Notes: generated by a model not told the origin, from the letters alone. A stretch of 64,000 bases of DNA from Reichenbachiella ulvae (GCF_025833875.1 NZ_JAOYOD010000001.1:1054001-1118000), one strand, 5' to 3'; shown: positions 38,607 through 46,907, numbered from the stretch's first letter. Made by a program: numbers and translations.

Positions 38607-38963
38607 ATGAGTAAGACGAGCTATGTAGATATTGAAGACCAGGTGCAGCTGCCTGATCATGGAGTGATTCGTGCAAAATTGACAATTGGGAATGGACAGA
38701 CAGGTGGTCACAGTGTGTTTTTAGGAAACAATCTGCTGGGCCAAGATAGTGAGGTAGAAATAGGAGAAGCTGCTGGATTGAAGGGGAAGCAATTGATTGC
38801 TACCTGTACAGTAGTCGATACGAATGCAGATACGAACTGGACCAGTTTTACTTTGTTATTGAAACAAGGTGGGGATGATTTGAAAACCTTTGGGCCTTAT
38901 TCCAAAAAAGTAGACAAGGACAAGGATGTGGTAGGTTATACGTTAATAATTGACTTGATATGA
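38607..38963 (+). CDS. small beta-rich protein of unknown function
   Basis: The 118 residues have no signal peptide or membrane segment. Alternating polar and hydrophobic residues suggest a beta sandwich (VIRAKLTIGNGQTGGHSVFLGNNLL, LIATCTVVDTNADTNWTSFTLLLKQGGDDLKTFGPYSKKVD). No family recognised. It overlaps the next gene by four bases (ATGA), so the two products are probably made together. Confidence 0.75.
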   Translation: MSKTSYVDIEDQVQLPDHGVIRAKLTIGNGQTGGHSVFLGNNLLGQDSEVEIGEAAGLKGKQLIATCTVVDTNADTNWTSFTLLLKQGGDDLKTFGPYSKKVDKDKDVVGYTLIIDLI

Positions 38964-40168
38964 GAAGATCATTGTGGCTGATTTTCTGTTTGTTTGGGGT
39001 CCATTGCCTGTATGGTCAGGAAAGTAATATTCATCATGAAGTCCCAAGTAGTCCTGCTTTTGCCATTTTGGATTTTGAACCCACTTCGGTACTGAGACCT
39101 ACCAGCCCTTCGGAATTGACCACTCAACTGATGAGTTCATTTGATGAAAATGGCAAGTTGAATCCGAATATAGGTTTGGAATTTGCTCCCTATTGGCTTC
39201 AAAGCAAACCTAGTTTAACATATGAACAGTATGTGAATCCGGGCACCTGGCAGACCATGAAACAAACTTTTAGGATTTCTTTTGCCAATGTTCAGGATAC
39301 AGCTCTTAATCAGTCTTTTATGGGTGCGGGCTTCAGGTTTCAATTGCTACAAGGACACCTGTCTGATGAAACTATTGCTGCGGTTGAGCAAGTTCGATCA
39401 AGAGCCAGTGTTTCTTCATTGATTTTGGCCATGCGAGCTATGGCTATGCGCTTCAAAAATAAGAAGGCTGCAATAGATCAGCTATTGCTGAACCTGACTC
39501 AGGCTGGCTATGATCAAAAGATGAAGGAGGAGTTGATGAAGGTAGTTTTGGAAATAGACGATAATTATACAACAGATGCGAGTAATGATGTAAGTGAAAT
39601 CCGAGCGTTTGCTGAGCAAATCAATGAGGCTTATTTATCGAAGAATATCGATGAAAAGTTGATTGAACAAACCAGAGAGCGAGTAGGTCTGATTATTGAG
39701 TTGGGAGGAGCTTCTTCTTTTCAAACGAAGCAAGTCGGTCAGGAGGGTGGAATAAGGAAGTTGGGTTTTTGGGCTACTGCCTCAGAAAAAATCAACGAAG
39801 ACAATCAATTTGTGTTTTCTGCGCGATACATGAGCTCTACGTTGGATTCTGTTGCCTCTAACTTTGATCTGGGGCTTAGCTTTGTGAAGGACGTGGACAA
39901 TATCAGTTTGTCTTTCGAAGGGGTAGCTCGATGGTATGAAGTTCAATTCATGGATCTTAATTCAACTGGTCAGCCTATCAACAGGGTAGAAGAGGACTTT
40001 ACTTATCGATTGGCCATCAATGCCAACTATCAATTGTCTAAATCCATTTTCGTCAGTGCCAGTTTGGGCAGGAATTACGCCAATGGTATCACCCAGGAGT
40101 CGGGCTTCTTTAGTATTCTCGGTATCAATTATAATCTATTTCGTCCGATGGACGTGGATGTGAAATAG
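38960..40168 (+). CDS. secreted protein ending the hydrolase operon
   Basis: The 402 residues begin with a signal peptide (MRRSLWLIFCLFGVHCLYGQ). The first part is FAILDFEPTSVLRPTSPSEL and later alternating beta strands (YRLAINANYQLSKSIFVSASLGRNYANG, FFSILGINYNLF) resemble an outer-membrane barrel. A helical middle (about 140-240) may be a periplasmic plug or domain. No family is assigned. It ends at a strong bidirectional terminator. Confidence 0.75.
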   Translation: MRRSLWLIFCLFGVHCLYGQESNIHHEVPSSPAFAILDFEPTSVLRPTSPSELTTQLMSSFDENGKLNPNIGLEFAPYWLQSKPSLTYEQYVNPGTWQTMKQTFRISFANVQDTALNQSFMGAGFRFQLLQGHLSDETIAAVEQVRSRASVSSLILAMRAMAMRFKNKKAAIDQLLLNLTQAGYDQKMKEELMKVVLEIDDNYTTDASNDVSEIRAFAEQINEAYLSKNIDEKLIEQTRERVGLIIELGGASSFQTKQVGQEGGIRKLGFWATASEKINEDNQFVFSARYMSSTLDSVASNFDLGLSFVKDVDNISLSFEGVARWYEVQFMDLNSTGQPINRVEEDFTYRLAINANYQLSKSIFVSASLGRNYANGITQESGFFSILGINYNLFRPMDVDVK

Positions 40169-40169
40169 A

Positions 40170-40207
40170 AAAAACAAGGGCTTCATTTGTTTGAAGCCCT
40201 TGTTTTT
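40170..40207. terminator. bidirectional intrinsic terminator
   Basis: A perfect 16-bp stem (AAAAACAAGGGCTTCA and complement) with a 6-base loop separates the secreted protein from the convergent collagen-like lipoprotein. Confidence 0.9.
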
Positions 40208-40754
40208 ATTCAGGTCTTTTGGTGTATCCTGGATATGCGAGTTTCGAATCTGAGAGGTTCAGGTATTCTTTTACCTCGTTGTAATTGTTGAAATCTATGG
40301 TCGTTCGTGCATTTACGAACTGCGCTGGGACTACTACAACCCTGGCGATCCAATCGTGGGTCCAGTCTGAATGTAAAGTGTTTAAAGCTACTGTTCCATC
40401 TAGGAAAATCGATGCATTGTATTTAGTAAAGTCATAATTGTAGCTTAACATACCGTCTTGAAAATAAAGAGTTTGTGGTAACGCTCTCCATATTTCAGTG
40501 CCATCCTGTTCTACCTCCCATAGTAGATAAACGAGCATTACATCAGAATCATACATGACAAAGTCAACGGGCAGGTCCAATAAGGCTGCATAATCTGGTC
40601 CCTCAAAGTCCAATATATATTCGAAGGTGTATCCTTCTTCTCCGTTGACACCATCCAGTCCATCCTGTCCTGGTCTGCCTGTTGGACCAGGAGGTCCCTG
40701 ACAAGAAAAAAGAATCATAGCGGAAAGAAGGGAAAGTATACTTAGCTTATTCAT
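40206..40754 (-). CDS. lipoprotein with short collagen-like repeat
   Basis: Signal peptide with lipobox ILFSC (Cys18), followed at once by about seven Gly-X-Y triplets (GPPGPTGRPGQDGLDGVNGE), then a 140-residue globular domain with no recognised family (SILFDGT..., DWTHDWIARVVVVPAQFV). This lipobox-plus-collagen layout is common in Bacteroidota lipoproteins. The repeat is short, so it may act as a stiff spacer. Function unknown. Confidence 0.85.
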   Translation of the reverse strand: MNKLSILSLLSAMILFSCQGPPGPTGRPGQDGLDGVNGEEGYTFEYILDFEGPDYAALLDLPVDFVMYDSDVMLVYLLWEVEQDGTEIWRALPQTLYFQDGMLSYNYDFTKYNASIFLDGTVALNTLHSDWTHDWIARVVVVPAQFVNARTTIDFNNYNEVKEYLNLSDSKLAYPGYTKRPE

Positions 40755-41203
40755 AGTTCATATTGTTGTTGAATGGTAAATATTCATGGAAAAATGATGC
40801 CAAAATCGCTTGTTCCAAATTAATTTTTTCAGGATTCCTTTTCAGGAAGAGTTTATTAATGATAGTTCTGCTCAATTTCTACAAATAAATGGGGCGTTTA
40901 TATATTTATGTTTATCAGGTTATCTCTGAGTGTGATGCTCTTGGTTTGACCACTATGGATATTGTTTGTGTAGTTGTGGTTTGTTCAGGATATATAAAGC
41001 CGTAGTGGTAATTGTGTTAAGGGATTGACGTCAGTCTAAACTGAGAATACAAGCCGTTGAAATTGAGTGGAATAATTGTTTAGGCAGTATGAAGACTTGT
41101 TAATGTAAGATTAATATGAAACAATTAAATATTTGTTGTAAAGTGTTTATTTTCAAAGAGTAAACAAATCAGTAAGGAAGTTTAGCTTGGTTCTGTTTCT
41201 TTT
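40755..41203. other. 450-bp intergenic region, mostly featureless
   Basis: AT-rich sequence between the lipoprotein start (minus strand) and the HAD gene (plus strand). It contains two AAGCCGT words in the same orientation about 60 bases apart and no clear gene, terminator or long repeat. It probably carries both promoters. Confidence 0.4.
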
Positions 41204-42217
41204 ATGAATAAAATTACCATCTTCTCCCCAAACATATATGCTGGATTGCATTCTTATTGCAGTCAAAAGCCTCAAACGCTTGAGCAGGCAATTAAGGATC
41301 CATTACCATCATGGAATTCAGGTGAGAACAAAAGTGCTATTATATCTTTTGTAGAGTCTGTTACTGATACTGCCAGTAAGGATTTTGTGCCTGAAATTGA
41401 GCGTGTGGCAGTGTTTGACAATGACGGCACGTTATGGTCAGAGCAACCCCTATACTTTCAGTTATTCTTTGCCTTGGACAGAATACGTGATATGGCAGAG
41501 AATCATCCTGAATGGCAAGAGCAACAGCCCTATCAGGCGATCCTTACTAATGACATGAAAACTCTTTCTGGTTTTGGGATGAAGGAGTTGATGGAAATCC
41601 TAATGACCAGTCATGCAGGTATGAGTACAGATGAGTTTGAGAAGTTTGTAACGGATTGGATTAGTTCTGCCCGTCATCCTCATTTTGACCGTCCTTATAC
41701 AGATTTGATTTTTCAACCCATGCTAGAGCTGTTGACTTACTTACGGTCAAATGGATTTAAAACCTTTATAGTTTCTGGTGGTGGGATTGAATTTATGAGG
41801 CCATGGGTAGAAGATGTTTATGGGATACCAAGAGATCAAGTAGTTGGTAGTAGTATTAAAACAGAGCTGGTGATGCAAGGGGATAACCCTGTTATTATTA
41901 GGAAGCCTTCAATTGATTTTATTGATGATAAGGAGGGCAAACCTGTAGGGATTTGGCGCTTTATTGGTCGTAGGCCTATTCTTTGTGCGGGCAATTCTGA
42001 TGGAGACTTAGCTATGCAGCAATGGACTGCTGCCGGAGAAGGTCCCAGTATGATGTTATATGTACATCATACAGACAGTGAAAGGGAATTTGCTTACGAT
42101 CGAGATTCGCATGTGGGTAAATTTGATGAGGCTTTAGATGTAGCCAATAATAAAGGGTGGAAATTAATAAGTATGAAAGATGATTGGAAGGTGATTTATC
42201 CTTTTGAATTGAAATAG
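41204..42217 (+). CDS. HAD-superfamily phosphatase (phosphoserine-phosphatase-like)
   Basis: The 337-residue protein has HAD motif I VAVFDNDGTLWSEQP, motif II FIVSGGG, a cap region, and motif IV GNSDGDLAMQQW. This subgroup (FDNDGTLW...QLFFALDRI) is often found next to DUF1254, arylsulfatase and BamA-like genes in other bacteria. A decayed BamA-like gene does follow, consistent with that context. The substrate is unknown. Confidence 0.87.
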   Translation: MNKITIFSPNIYAGLHSYCSQKPQTLEQAIKDPLPSWNSGENKSAIISFVESVTDTASKDFVPEIERVAVFDNDGTLWSEQPLYFQLFFALDRIRDMAENHPEWQEQQPYQAILTNDMKTLSGFGMKELMEILMTSHAGMSTDEFEKFVTDWISSARHPHFDRPYTDLIFQPMLELLTYLRSNGFKTFIVSGGGIEFMRPWVEDVYGIPRDQVVGSSIKTELVMQGDNPVIIRKPSIDFIDDKEGKPVGIWRFIGRRPILCAGNSDGDLAMQQWTAAGEGPSMMLYVHHTDSEREFAYDRDSHVGKFDEALDVANNKGWKLISMKDDWKVIYPFELK

Positions 42218-42299
42218 TATGATGCTATTACCCTTTAGATCTACATAGGTTAGATTCTTCTTGAGTTATTAATAATTGTGGCATTTCAAATTTTGATGA

Positions 42300-42654
42300 T
42301 TGGTAAGGATGATAAAAGGCAATATTGCATGTGACACTGGTAGACAAGTATTTGATGATGCACATTTTTATAATGCCAGCTCAATTGAGAAGGTGTACTC
42401 AGATCTCGATATCAAGGTGTTCAGGCCTTTCAGGTCTAAACAGAACAGCGATATGATTTTAGTTTACGATGGAGTGCGTTTGCACTTACTGGAGTTGCTA
42501 AAGCCATTTCGGAGGAACAAGGTTTTTCAGGTGCAGATTGGGTGTATAATTATGGTGCTGGGTTTAGGTAACTTTTGTTCCGAAAATTTGGCCTGGCCTG
42601 CTAATAAGAGTAGATCTGTCAGGTTCTAATGTGATTTTGGTTCTGGATGGTAAA
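42300..42654 (+). pseudogene. decayed BamA/TamA-like surface-antigen gene (C-terminal remnant)
   Basis: A frame through this stretch reads RYQGVQAFQV, stop, TEQRYDFSLRWSAFALTGVAK, AISEEQGFSGADWVYNYGAGFR, stop, LLFRKFGLAC, and after a shift VDLSGSNVILVLDG. This is the order of the last barrel strands of Bac_surface_Ag proteins (RYRG.....E.R, RW...AF.G.G, ..YG.G.RY...RKFGL..G.D). At least two stops and one frameshift are present and only the C-terminal end remains. It follows the HAD phosphatase gene, its usual partner. Confidence 0.7.
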
Positions 42655-43200
42655 ATGAATAAAATAATGAAAAGAATATGGCTAGTTTTGTTTTTCAGTC
42701 TATTGTACTCTCAGCTATGGGCCCAAGAAGAATCAGGATCTTCAGAGGAGTTTCATAGACATAAAGTAATGATAGTATTGGGCCATACGCATGTTGCGAA
42801 TGGATTCAATTCAAAAGGAGATAAAGCATGGATTGTTTTACCCAGTTGGGGTTTAGATTATGATTTTCGCTTGAATGCCAATTGGTCGATCGGTCTACAT
42901 TCGGAAATGGTAATTGAAAGTTTTGAATACGAAAGTGAAAATCAAATCAAATTGGATCGAACAAGACCTGTAGCTTTGGTAGTGGTGGGAAGTAGGAAGA
43001 TTGGCAAACATCTTACTATCCTGGCTGGAGGTGGTACCGAGCTTGCTCCGGAGGAAAATTTGACACTAATCAGAGTAGGGGCTGACTATTCATGGGAGTT
43101 GATCAACAACTGGGAATTGGCTGTCAATGTGATGACAGATTTTAAGCTTGATGCATATGATTCCTGGGTTTTTGGCCTGGGTGTTGCAAAAATATTTTAA
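42655..43200 (+). CDS. small outer-membrane protein (beta-barrel), function unknown
   Basis: The 181 residues start with a signal peptide (MKRIWLVLFFSLLYSQLWAQ; a start 12 bases earlier gives MNKI-). The body alternates in strands (WIVLPSWGLDYDFRLNANWSIGLHSEMVIE, ALVVVGSRKIGKHLTILAGGGTELAPEE, GADYSWELINNWELAVNVMTDF) and ends in IF, like small OmpW/DUF-type barrels. Not assigned to a named family. It is followed 25 bases later by the DUF4136 gene. Confidence 0.75.
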   Translation: MNKIMKRIWLVLFFSLLYSQLWAQEESGSSEEFHRHKVMIVLGHTHVANGFNSKGDKAWIVLPSWGLDYDFRLNANWSIGLHSEMVIESFEYESENQIKLDRTRPVALVVVGSRKIGKHLTILAGGGTELAPEENLTLIRVGADYSWELINNWELAVNVMTDFKLDAYDSWVFGLGVAKIF

Positions 43201-43225
43201 GTCTAATTTAAACTAAATAGAAACT

Positions 43226-43807
43226 ATGAAAAGTAAATTATTAAGTCTGGGAGTGCTGCTACTGCTCTGCTGCGCATTTGTCAATCCTACTTATTCTCAA
43301 ATAAAAAGTGACTATGACAAGGATGCTGATTTTTCTAAAATAAAAACTTACAAGTTTGCGGGATGGGTTGAAGATAGTGATGAAGCAATAAACCAAATAG
43401 ATAAGAAAAGGGTTTTATCTGCGCTAAAATCTCAATTTGACGCTAGGGGATTGGAATTGGTAGAAGATAACGCAGATGCGGTTGTTACTTTATTCGTGTC
43501 AGTTGATCAGAAAACCAGTAAGTCTTCCTATACAACCTATAATAATAACATGGGTTATGGAGGACGATGGGGCTATGGCTATGGCTATGGTTATGGAGGA
43601 ATGGGTACAGCTACCACCACCTACACAGAAACTGATTATAACGAAGGAACATTAGTTTTGGACCTATACGATACGGAAACTAAATCATTGATATGGCAAG
43701 GTGTGATCACCACAGTAGTGAAAAGCAAGCCGAACAAAAGAGAGAAAGACATCAATAAAAAGATCGCAAAATTGATGAAGAAATTTCCGATCCTGCCTGA
43801 GAGTTAA
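43226..43807 (+). CDS. DUF4136 secreted protein
   Basis: Signal peptide (ending NPTYSQ), then the DUF4136 core: DYDKDADFSKIKTYKFAG at the N-terminus, ALKSQFDARGLELVEDNADAVVTLF, and EGTLVLDLYDTETKSLIWQGVITTVV. A Gly/Tyr-rich insert (GYGGRWGYGYGYGYGGMG) sits near residue 110. DUF4136 proteins are widespread Bacteroidota envelope proteins of unknown function. A strong terminator follows. Confidence 0.9.
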   Translation: MKSKLLSLGVLLLLCCAFVNPTYSQIKSDYDKDADFSKIKTYKFAGWVEDSDEAINQIDKKRVLSALKSQFDARGLELVEDNADAVVTLFVSVDQKTSKSSYTTYNNNMGYGGRWGYGYGYGYGGMGTATTTYTETDYNEGTLVLDLYDTETKSLIWQGVITTVVKSKPNKREKDINKKIAKLMKKFPILPES

Positions 43808-43811
43808 TTAG

Positions 43812-43852
43812 AACAAAACAGCCCTGAAGTTCAATTTCAGGGCTGTTTTGTT
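43812..43852. terminator. bidirectional intrinsic terminator
   Basis: A perfect 17-bp stem (AACAAAACAGCCCTGAA and complement) with a 7-base loop lies between convergent DUF4136 and arsC-like genes. Confidence 0.9.
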
Positions 43853-43854
43853 AT

Positions 43855-44460
43855 TTATATCAGTGAGAAAGTATAGAGCAGCTCTCTGGCAATGTCTCTA
43901 CATCTTTCTTCATATTTTTCTTGTTGCTGAGGAGTACCATCAAAAGCTTTAGGGTCCTCGAAAGGTAATGAAAATCTTTCTGCATCAGGAATCACCGGGC
44001 AGTTGGCATCAGCATGGTTGCAGGTCATGACAGCAGCATATCCCTTTTGTGGATTGAATGGGTCATCATAGGTTTTCGAAAAGGCAATGATAGCTGGTTC
44101 ATTTTCATCATACTTGATGGCATAAACTGGATTTGTTTCATGAGATAGCTTCTTGATTTGCAACCCAGCCTTTTCGAGAGCCTCTGCTGCAGAAGGGAAG
44201 AGGGCAGTAGCTTCCGTACCTCCCGAATACGCAAATACATTAGCATGACCATAGTGTCTCGCTGCTACCTGTGTCCAAACCTGTGACAAATGGCTTCTGC
44301 GTGAATTGTGCGTACAGATTAGGGTTAGATTAGCTATTTGATCATTAGCCTGTTTCTCTTTAACAAATGCAGCTATCTTTTCTAATAATTGTTTTCTTTC
44401 TGGTGTGATAGAATCGAATTCTCCTTTTACCGATTCGATATATTGATTAAGTGTATTCAT
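43855..44460 (-). CDS. arsC: thioredoxin-type arsenate reductase / low-MW phosphatase
   Basis: Reduces arsenate to arsenite. The CX5R P-loop is CTHNSRR (Cys49) and later MTCNHADANCPVIP carries the two further cysteines that correspond to the Cys82/Cys89 disulfide relay of the B. subtilis/S. aureus enzyme; the following FSLPFEDP also matches. The second P-loop Cys of those enzymes is Arg here, but that one is not essential. The 201 residues include about 45 extra N-terminal residues. Third gene of the minus-strand ars operon, after arsI. Confidence 0.85.
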   Translation of the reverse strand: MNTLNQYIESVKGEFDSITPERKQLLEKIAAFVKEKQANDQIANLTLICTHNSRRSHLSQVWTQVAARHYGHANVFAYSGGTEATALFPSAAEALEKAGLQIKKLSHETNPVYAIKYDENEPAIIAFSKTYDDPFNPQKGYAAVMTCNHADANCPVIPDAERFSLPFEDPKAFDGTPQQQEKYEERCRDIARELLYTFSLI

Positions 44461-44471
44461 ACGACGTATGC

Positions 44472-44996
44472 TTAGCAGCAGCCAGATCCAGGCTCACAAC
44501 TAGCTTCTTCTTTTTTGATTTCTGATAGATTCAATTTTGGTTTGGATTCTACTGTTTCTGTAACAATACAGCAGGCAGAAGCATCCGCTTCATCATATTT
44601 GGGGTCGTTGAATTCAGCATCCTTGTGGAAATAATATACTTCCCATTGGTAACCATCCGGGTCGTTGACCCAAAACTTATCCTGAACAGCATAGCAACAT
44701 GAAGTGCCGATTTCTTCTCTGTCGACTATTCCTTGTTTTTGAGCGATACTCAGTCTTTCTTCCATTTCTTCCTTTGTTTCAACCTGGAAACCAAGGTGAC
44801 CAAATGCGCTGTTGACTCGATCTTTATTTTCTATGAATGATATGATGAGTGCAGGAGCATCTAATACATATTTGGCATACCCCTTCCTTATTTTATTGGC
44901 AGGCTTCCCAAAAAAGGTAGAGTAGAAATTAACCGTACTTGTGATATCTGACACGTAGAAAGAGACGTGCATTCTGGGGAAATTAGAGTTGTTCAT
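44472..44996 (-). CDS. arsI: ArsI/CadI-family glyoxalase (VOC) protein
   Basis: VOC-fold protein with MHVSFYVSDITSTVNFYSTFFGK and the ArsI/CadI signature TSCCYAVQDKFWVNDPDGYQWEVYYF. ArsI cleaves the carbon-arsenic bond of methylarsenite; CadI is a cadmium-induced relative. A C-terminal cysteine-rich tail (SCEPGSGCC) may bind arsenic, and the paired CC in TSCCYAV matches ArsI. It lies between arsR and arsC, which supports the arsenic role. Confidence 0.87.
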   Translation of the reverse strand: MNNSNFPRMHVSFYVSDITSTVNFYSTFFGKPANKIRKGYAKYVLDAPALIISFIENKDRVNSAFGHLGFQVETKEEMEERLSIAQKQGIVDREEIGTSCCYAVQDKFWVNDPDGYQWEVYYFHKDAEFNDPKYDEADASACCIVTETVESKPKLNLSEIKKEEASCEPGSGCC

Positions 44997-45008
44997 TTTT
45001 AAAGTGAT

Positions 45009-45341
45009 TTAATCACAGCATTCACTGCTTGTTTTGAGTGTTTCGGTAATTTGGTTTAGGTATGATTGTAATTCGCTCCATTTAGATTCATCCAGACAGT
45101 AACAAATGTTATTACCAGATATACTTCCCTTGATCAGTCCAACCTTTTTTAGTTCCGATAGATGTCGCGAAATGGTGGGCTGAGCCAAAGGCAATTCATC
45201 CACAATATCGTTGCAGATGCAAGAAGGGCTATTGGCCAGGAATTTAACTATTTCAAGGCGTGCTGGATGACCAATTGACTTAATCAATTCGGCCATTTCT
45301 AAGGTTTTGATGGCAAAGCCTTCAGTTTTGGTTATTCCCAT
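45009..45341 (-). CDS. arsR: ArsR-family repressor
   Basis: The 110-residue winged helix has the ArsR pattern: IKSIGHPARLEIVKFLANSPSCICNDIVDELPLAQPTISRHLSELKKVGLI. Cysteines CIC near the recognition helix and the terminal ECCD may form the As(III) site. It represses its own operon until arsenite binds. The operator is the palindrome 6 bases before its ATG. Confidence 0.93.
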   Translation of the reverse strand: MGITKTEGFAIKTLEMAELIKSIGHPARLEIVKFLANSPSCICNDIVDELPLAQPTISRHLSELKKVGLIKGSISGNNICYCLDESKWSELQSYLNQITETLKTSSECCD

Positions 45342-45347
45342 ATAGTA

Positions 45348-45367
45348 ATATTACAATATTGTAATAT
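45348..45367. promoter_or_regulatory. 20-bp perfect palindrome, probable ArsR operator
   Basis: ATATTACAATATTGTAATAT is perfectly self-complementary and begins 6 bases upstream of the arsR ATG. Its ATTACAAT half-sites resemble ArsR/SmtB-type operators. Binding there would block the start of the minus-strand operon; the terB-like gene on the other side starts 90 bases away and might share the control. Confidence 0.8.
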
Positions 45368-45456
45368 GAATCACAAATAGCGATTAAAATAATTTGAGCC
45401 TGCTCCCTGCTTTTTCTCAATCCTGTTATATTTACCAATATCAAGAATAAAGCCCC

Positions 45457-45804
45457 ATGATTGAATTAGACAAAGAACTTTTAGACACATTTGGTAAAAT
45501 CTTATATGCGGTAGCCAAAAGCGATGGCGAAGTTCAAGAGGAAGAGCTAGCCGTGGTTCGCAAGGTAATAGATGATCACGAGTGGGCTCAAGAGTTGGAA
45601 TTGTCTTTTGAGGTCGAAAGAGAGTTGGATTCAGATGCAGATGGTATTTTTGAGGAGGCCATGTCGGTATTTTGTAGATATGATGTCCGTTCTCATTATG
45701 AGCAATTCATAGATTTGCTAGAAAAGGTGGCAGAAGCGCATGATGGGGTGGTGCAAGAAGAGAAGGTTTTGATAGATAAATTCAAAACCCACTTGCTGAA
45801 TTGA
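45457..45804 (+). CDS. TerB-family protein
   Basis: The 115-residue helical protein fits TerB/DjlA-like domains: DTFGKILYAVAKSDGEVQEEELAVVRKVIDDH at the N-terminus with the acidic DGEVQEEE motif, and LLEKVAEAHDGVVQEEKVLIDKFKTHLL at the C-terminus. TerB domains bind metal ions and are linked to tellurite and stress responses. It lies next to the ars operon and upstream of DUF2306. Confidence 0.8.
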   Translation: MIELDKELLDTFGKILYAVAKSDGEVQEEELAVVRKVIDDHEWAQELELSFEVERELDSDADGIFEEAMSVFCRYDVRSHYEQFIDLLEKVAEAHDGVVQEEKVLIDKFKTHLLN

Positions 45805-45813
45805 TATTGAGCC

Positions 45814-46437
45814 ATGGGTACTGCCTCTCGCTCTCGAATCAAGTCAGGTCTTTGGTATTTGTTGTGCTTCCTGTGTACGATTATTGGATTATATCCTCTT
45901 ATATATTTAACACAAAATGCTAATGCTGGATTTCTATCTAGCAAGCCGGTCGATCTGCTGAACGAATCGCTTTGGCAATGGGCTTTTTACATACATATCG
46001 CTTTAGGTGGTCTGGCATTACTGATAGGTTGGCCACAGTTCATTCAAAAACTTAGAAGCAAATATCTGAATTGGCATAGAAGGGTGGGGAGAGTCTATGT
46101 TCTTTCTGTGCTATTATCTGGAGTTTCCGGGATTTACATAGGCCTTTATGCCAATGGAGGCTGGGTTTCCTCATTAGGGTTTATGACTTTGGGTTTTTTA
46201 TGGGTTTATTCCACTGCCAATGCCTATTTTAAAGTGAAATTAGGTAGCTTAGAGAAGCATGAGGAATGGATGATATATAGCTATGCTTTGACCATGGCAG
46301 CCGTGACGCTTAGAATTTGGCTTCCTATATTGGCGCTCAGCCTAGATGAATTCATTGTTGCTTATAAAATTGTGGCCTGGCTCTGTTGGGTTCCCAATCT
46401 GGCAGTGGCGATCATTATTAATAATAGGAGATCATGA
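45814..46437 (+). CDS. DUF2306 membrane protein (paralogue)
   Basis: The 207 residues with about six helices share AFYIHIALGGLALLIGW, NWHRRVGRVYVLSVLLSG, GLYANGGWVSS and HEEWMIYSYALTMAAVTLRIW with the DUF2306 protein at 29900. The His in these motifs are the conserved ones. It starts 9 bases after the terB-like gene and overlaps the acetyltransferase gene by four bases (ATGA). Confidence 0.85.
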   Translation: MGTASRSRIKSGLWYLLCFLCTIIGLYPLIYLTQNANAGFLSSKPVDLLNESLWQWAFYIHIALGGLALLIGWPQFIQKLRSKYLNWHRRVGRVYVLSVLLSGVSGIYIGLYANGGWVSSLGFMTLGFLWVYSTANAYFKVKLGSLEKHEEWMIYSYALTMAAVTLRIWLPILALSLDEFIVAYKIVAWLCWVPNLAVAIIINNRRS

Positions 46438-46868
46438 ATATTTCGATACAGAGGTTGGACGAGCAGGATTTGCCAGAAGTAGTTTCATTGTTGACATCCA
46501 ACAAACTCACATCTGATGATTTGAACAAGGGTAAGATCAATTTTTTTGGAATCAAAAAGGAATCAAAATTGATTGCCTGTATAGGATTAGAGTCTTGTCA
46601 GGGAGTGGGATTGTTGAGGTCATTGGTGGTTGATGATGATTTCCGAGCACAAGGGCTTGCTAGAGCCTTAGTGGACTGCCTTGAAACAGAGGCCAAAATG
46701 CAGGGCTTTCGTTCTTTGTATCTATTGACCACATCGGCTGGAGCATACTTTCTTAGACTCGGCTATTCTCAAATGGATAGAGAGGAAGTCCCAGAAGGTG
46801 TACGGGCCTCTGAGCAGTTTTCAGCCCTTTGCCCTGATTCAGCTGAAGTGCTTTTTAAAGCCATTTGA
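46434..46868 (+). CDS. ArsN2-like GNAT acetyltransferase
   Basis: The 144-residue GNAT protein has the acetyl-CoA motif LLRSLVVDDDFRAQGLARALV and ends with EVPEGVRASEQFSALCPDSAEVLFKAI, a C-terminus I recall from the arsenic-resistance N-acetyltransferase ArsN2 family (LCP.SA). GNAT enzymes of the related ArsN1 group acetylate phosphinothricin or organoarsenicals. Placement beside arsR-arsI-arsC supports an arsenic link, but the substrate is unproven. Confidence 0.75.
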   Translation: MNISIQRLDEQDLPEVVSLLTSNKLTSDDLNKGKINFFGIKKESKLIACIGLESCQGVGLLRSLVVDDDFRAQGLARALVDCLETEAKMQGFRSLYLLTTSAGAYFLRLGYSQMDREEVPEGVRASEQFSALCPDSAEVLFKAI

Positions 46869-46873
46869 AAGAA

Positions 46874-46903
46874 AAAAAGCCATCCAAAAAGATGGCTTTC
46901 TGA
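46874..46903. terminator. bidirectional terminator
   Basis: AAAGCCATC / GATGGCTTT with a 6-base loop lies between convergent genes. The A-run on the left gives a strong T-run for the minus strand. Confidence 0.8.
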
Positions 46904-46907
46904 TTTC

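Noticed and set aside
40980..41090. Two AAGCCGT words possibly like an integron attC or insertion end
   Set aside because: No inverted core sites or integrase/transposase nearby; the repeat is only 7 bases.
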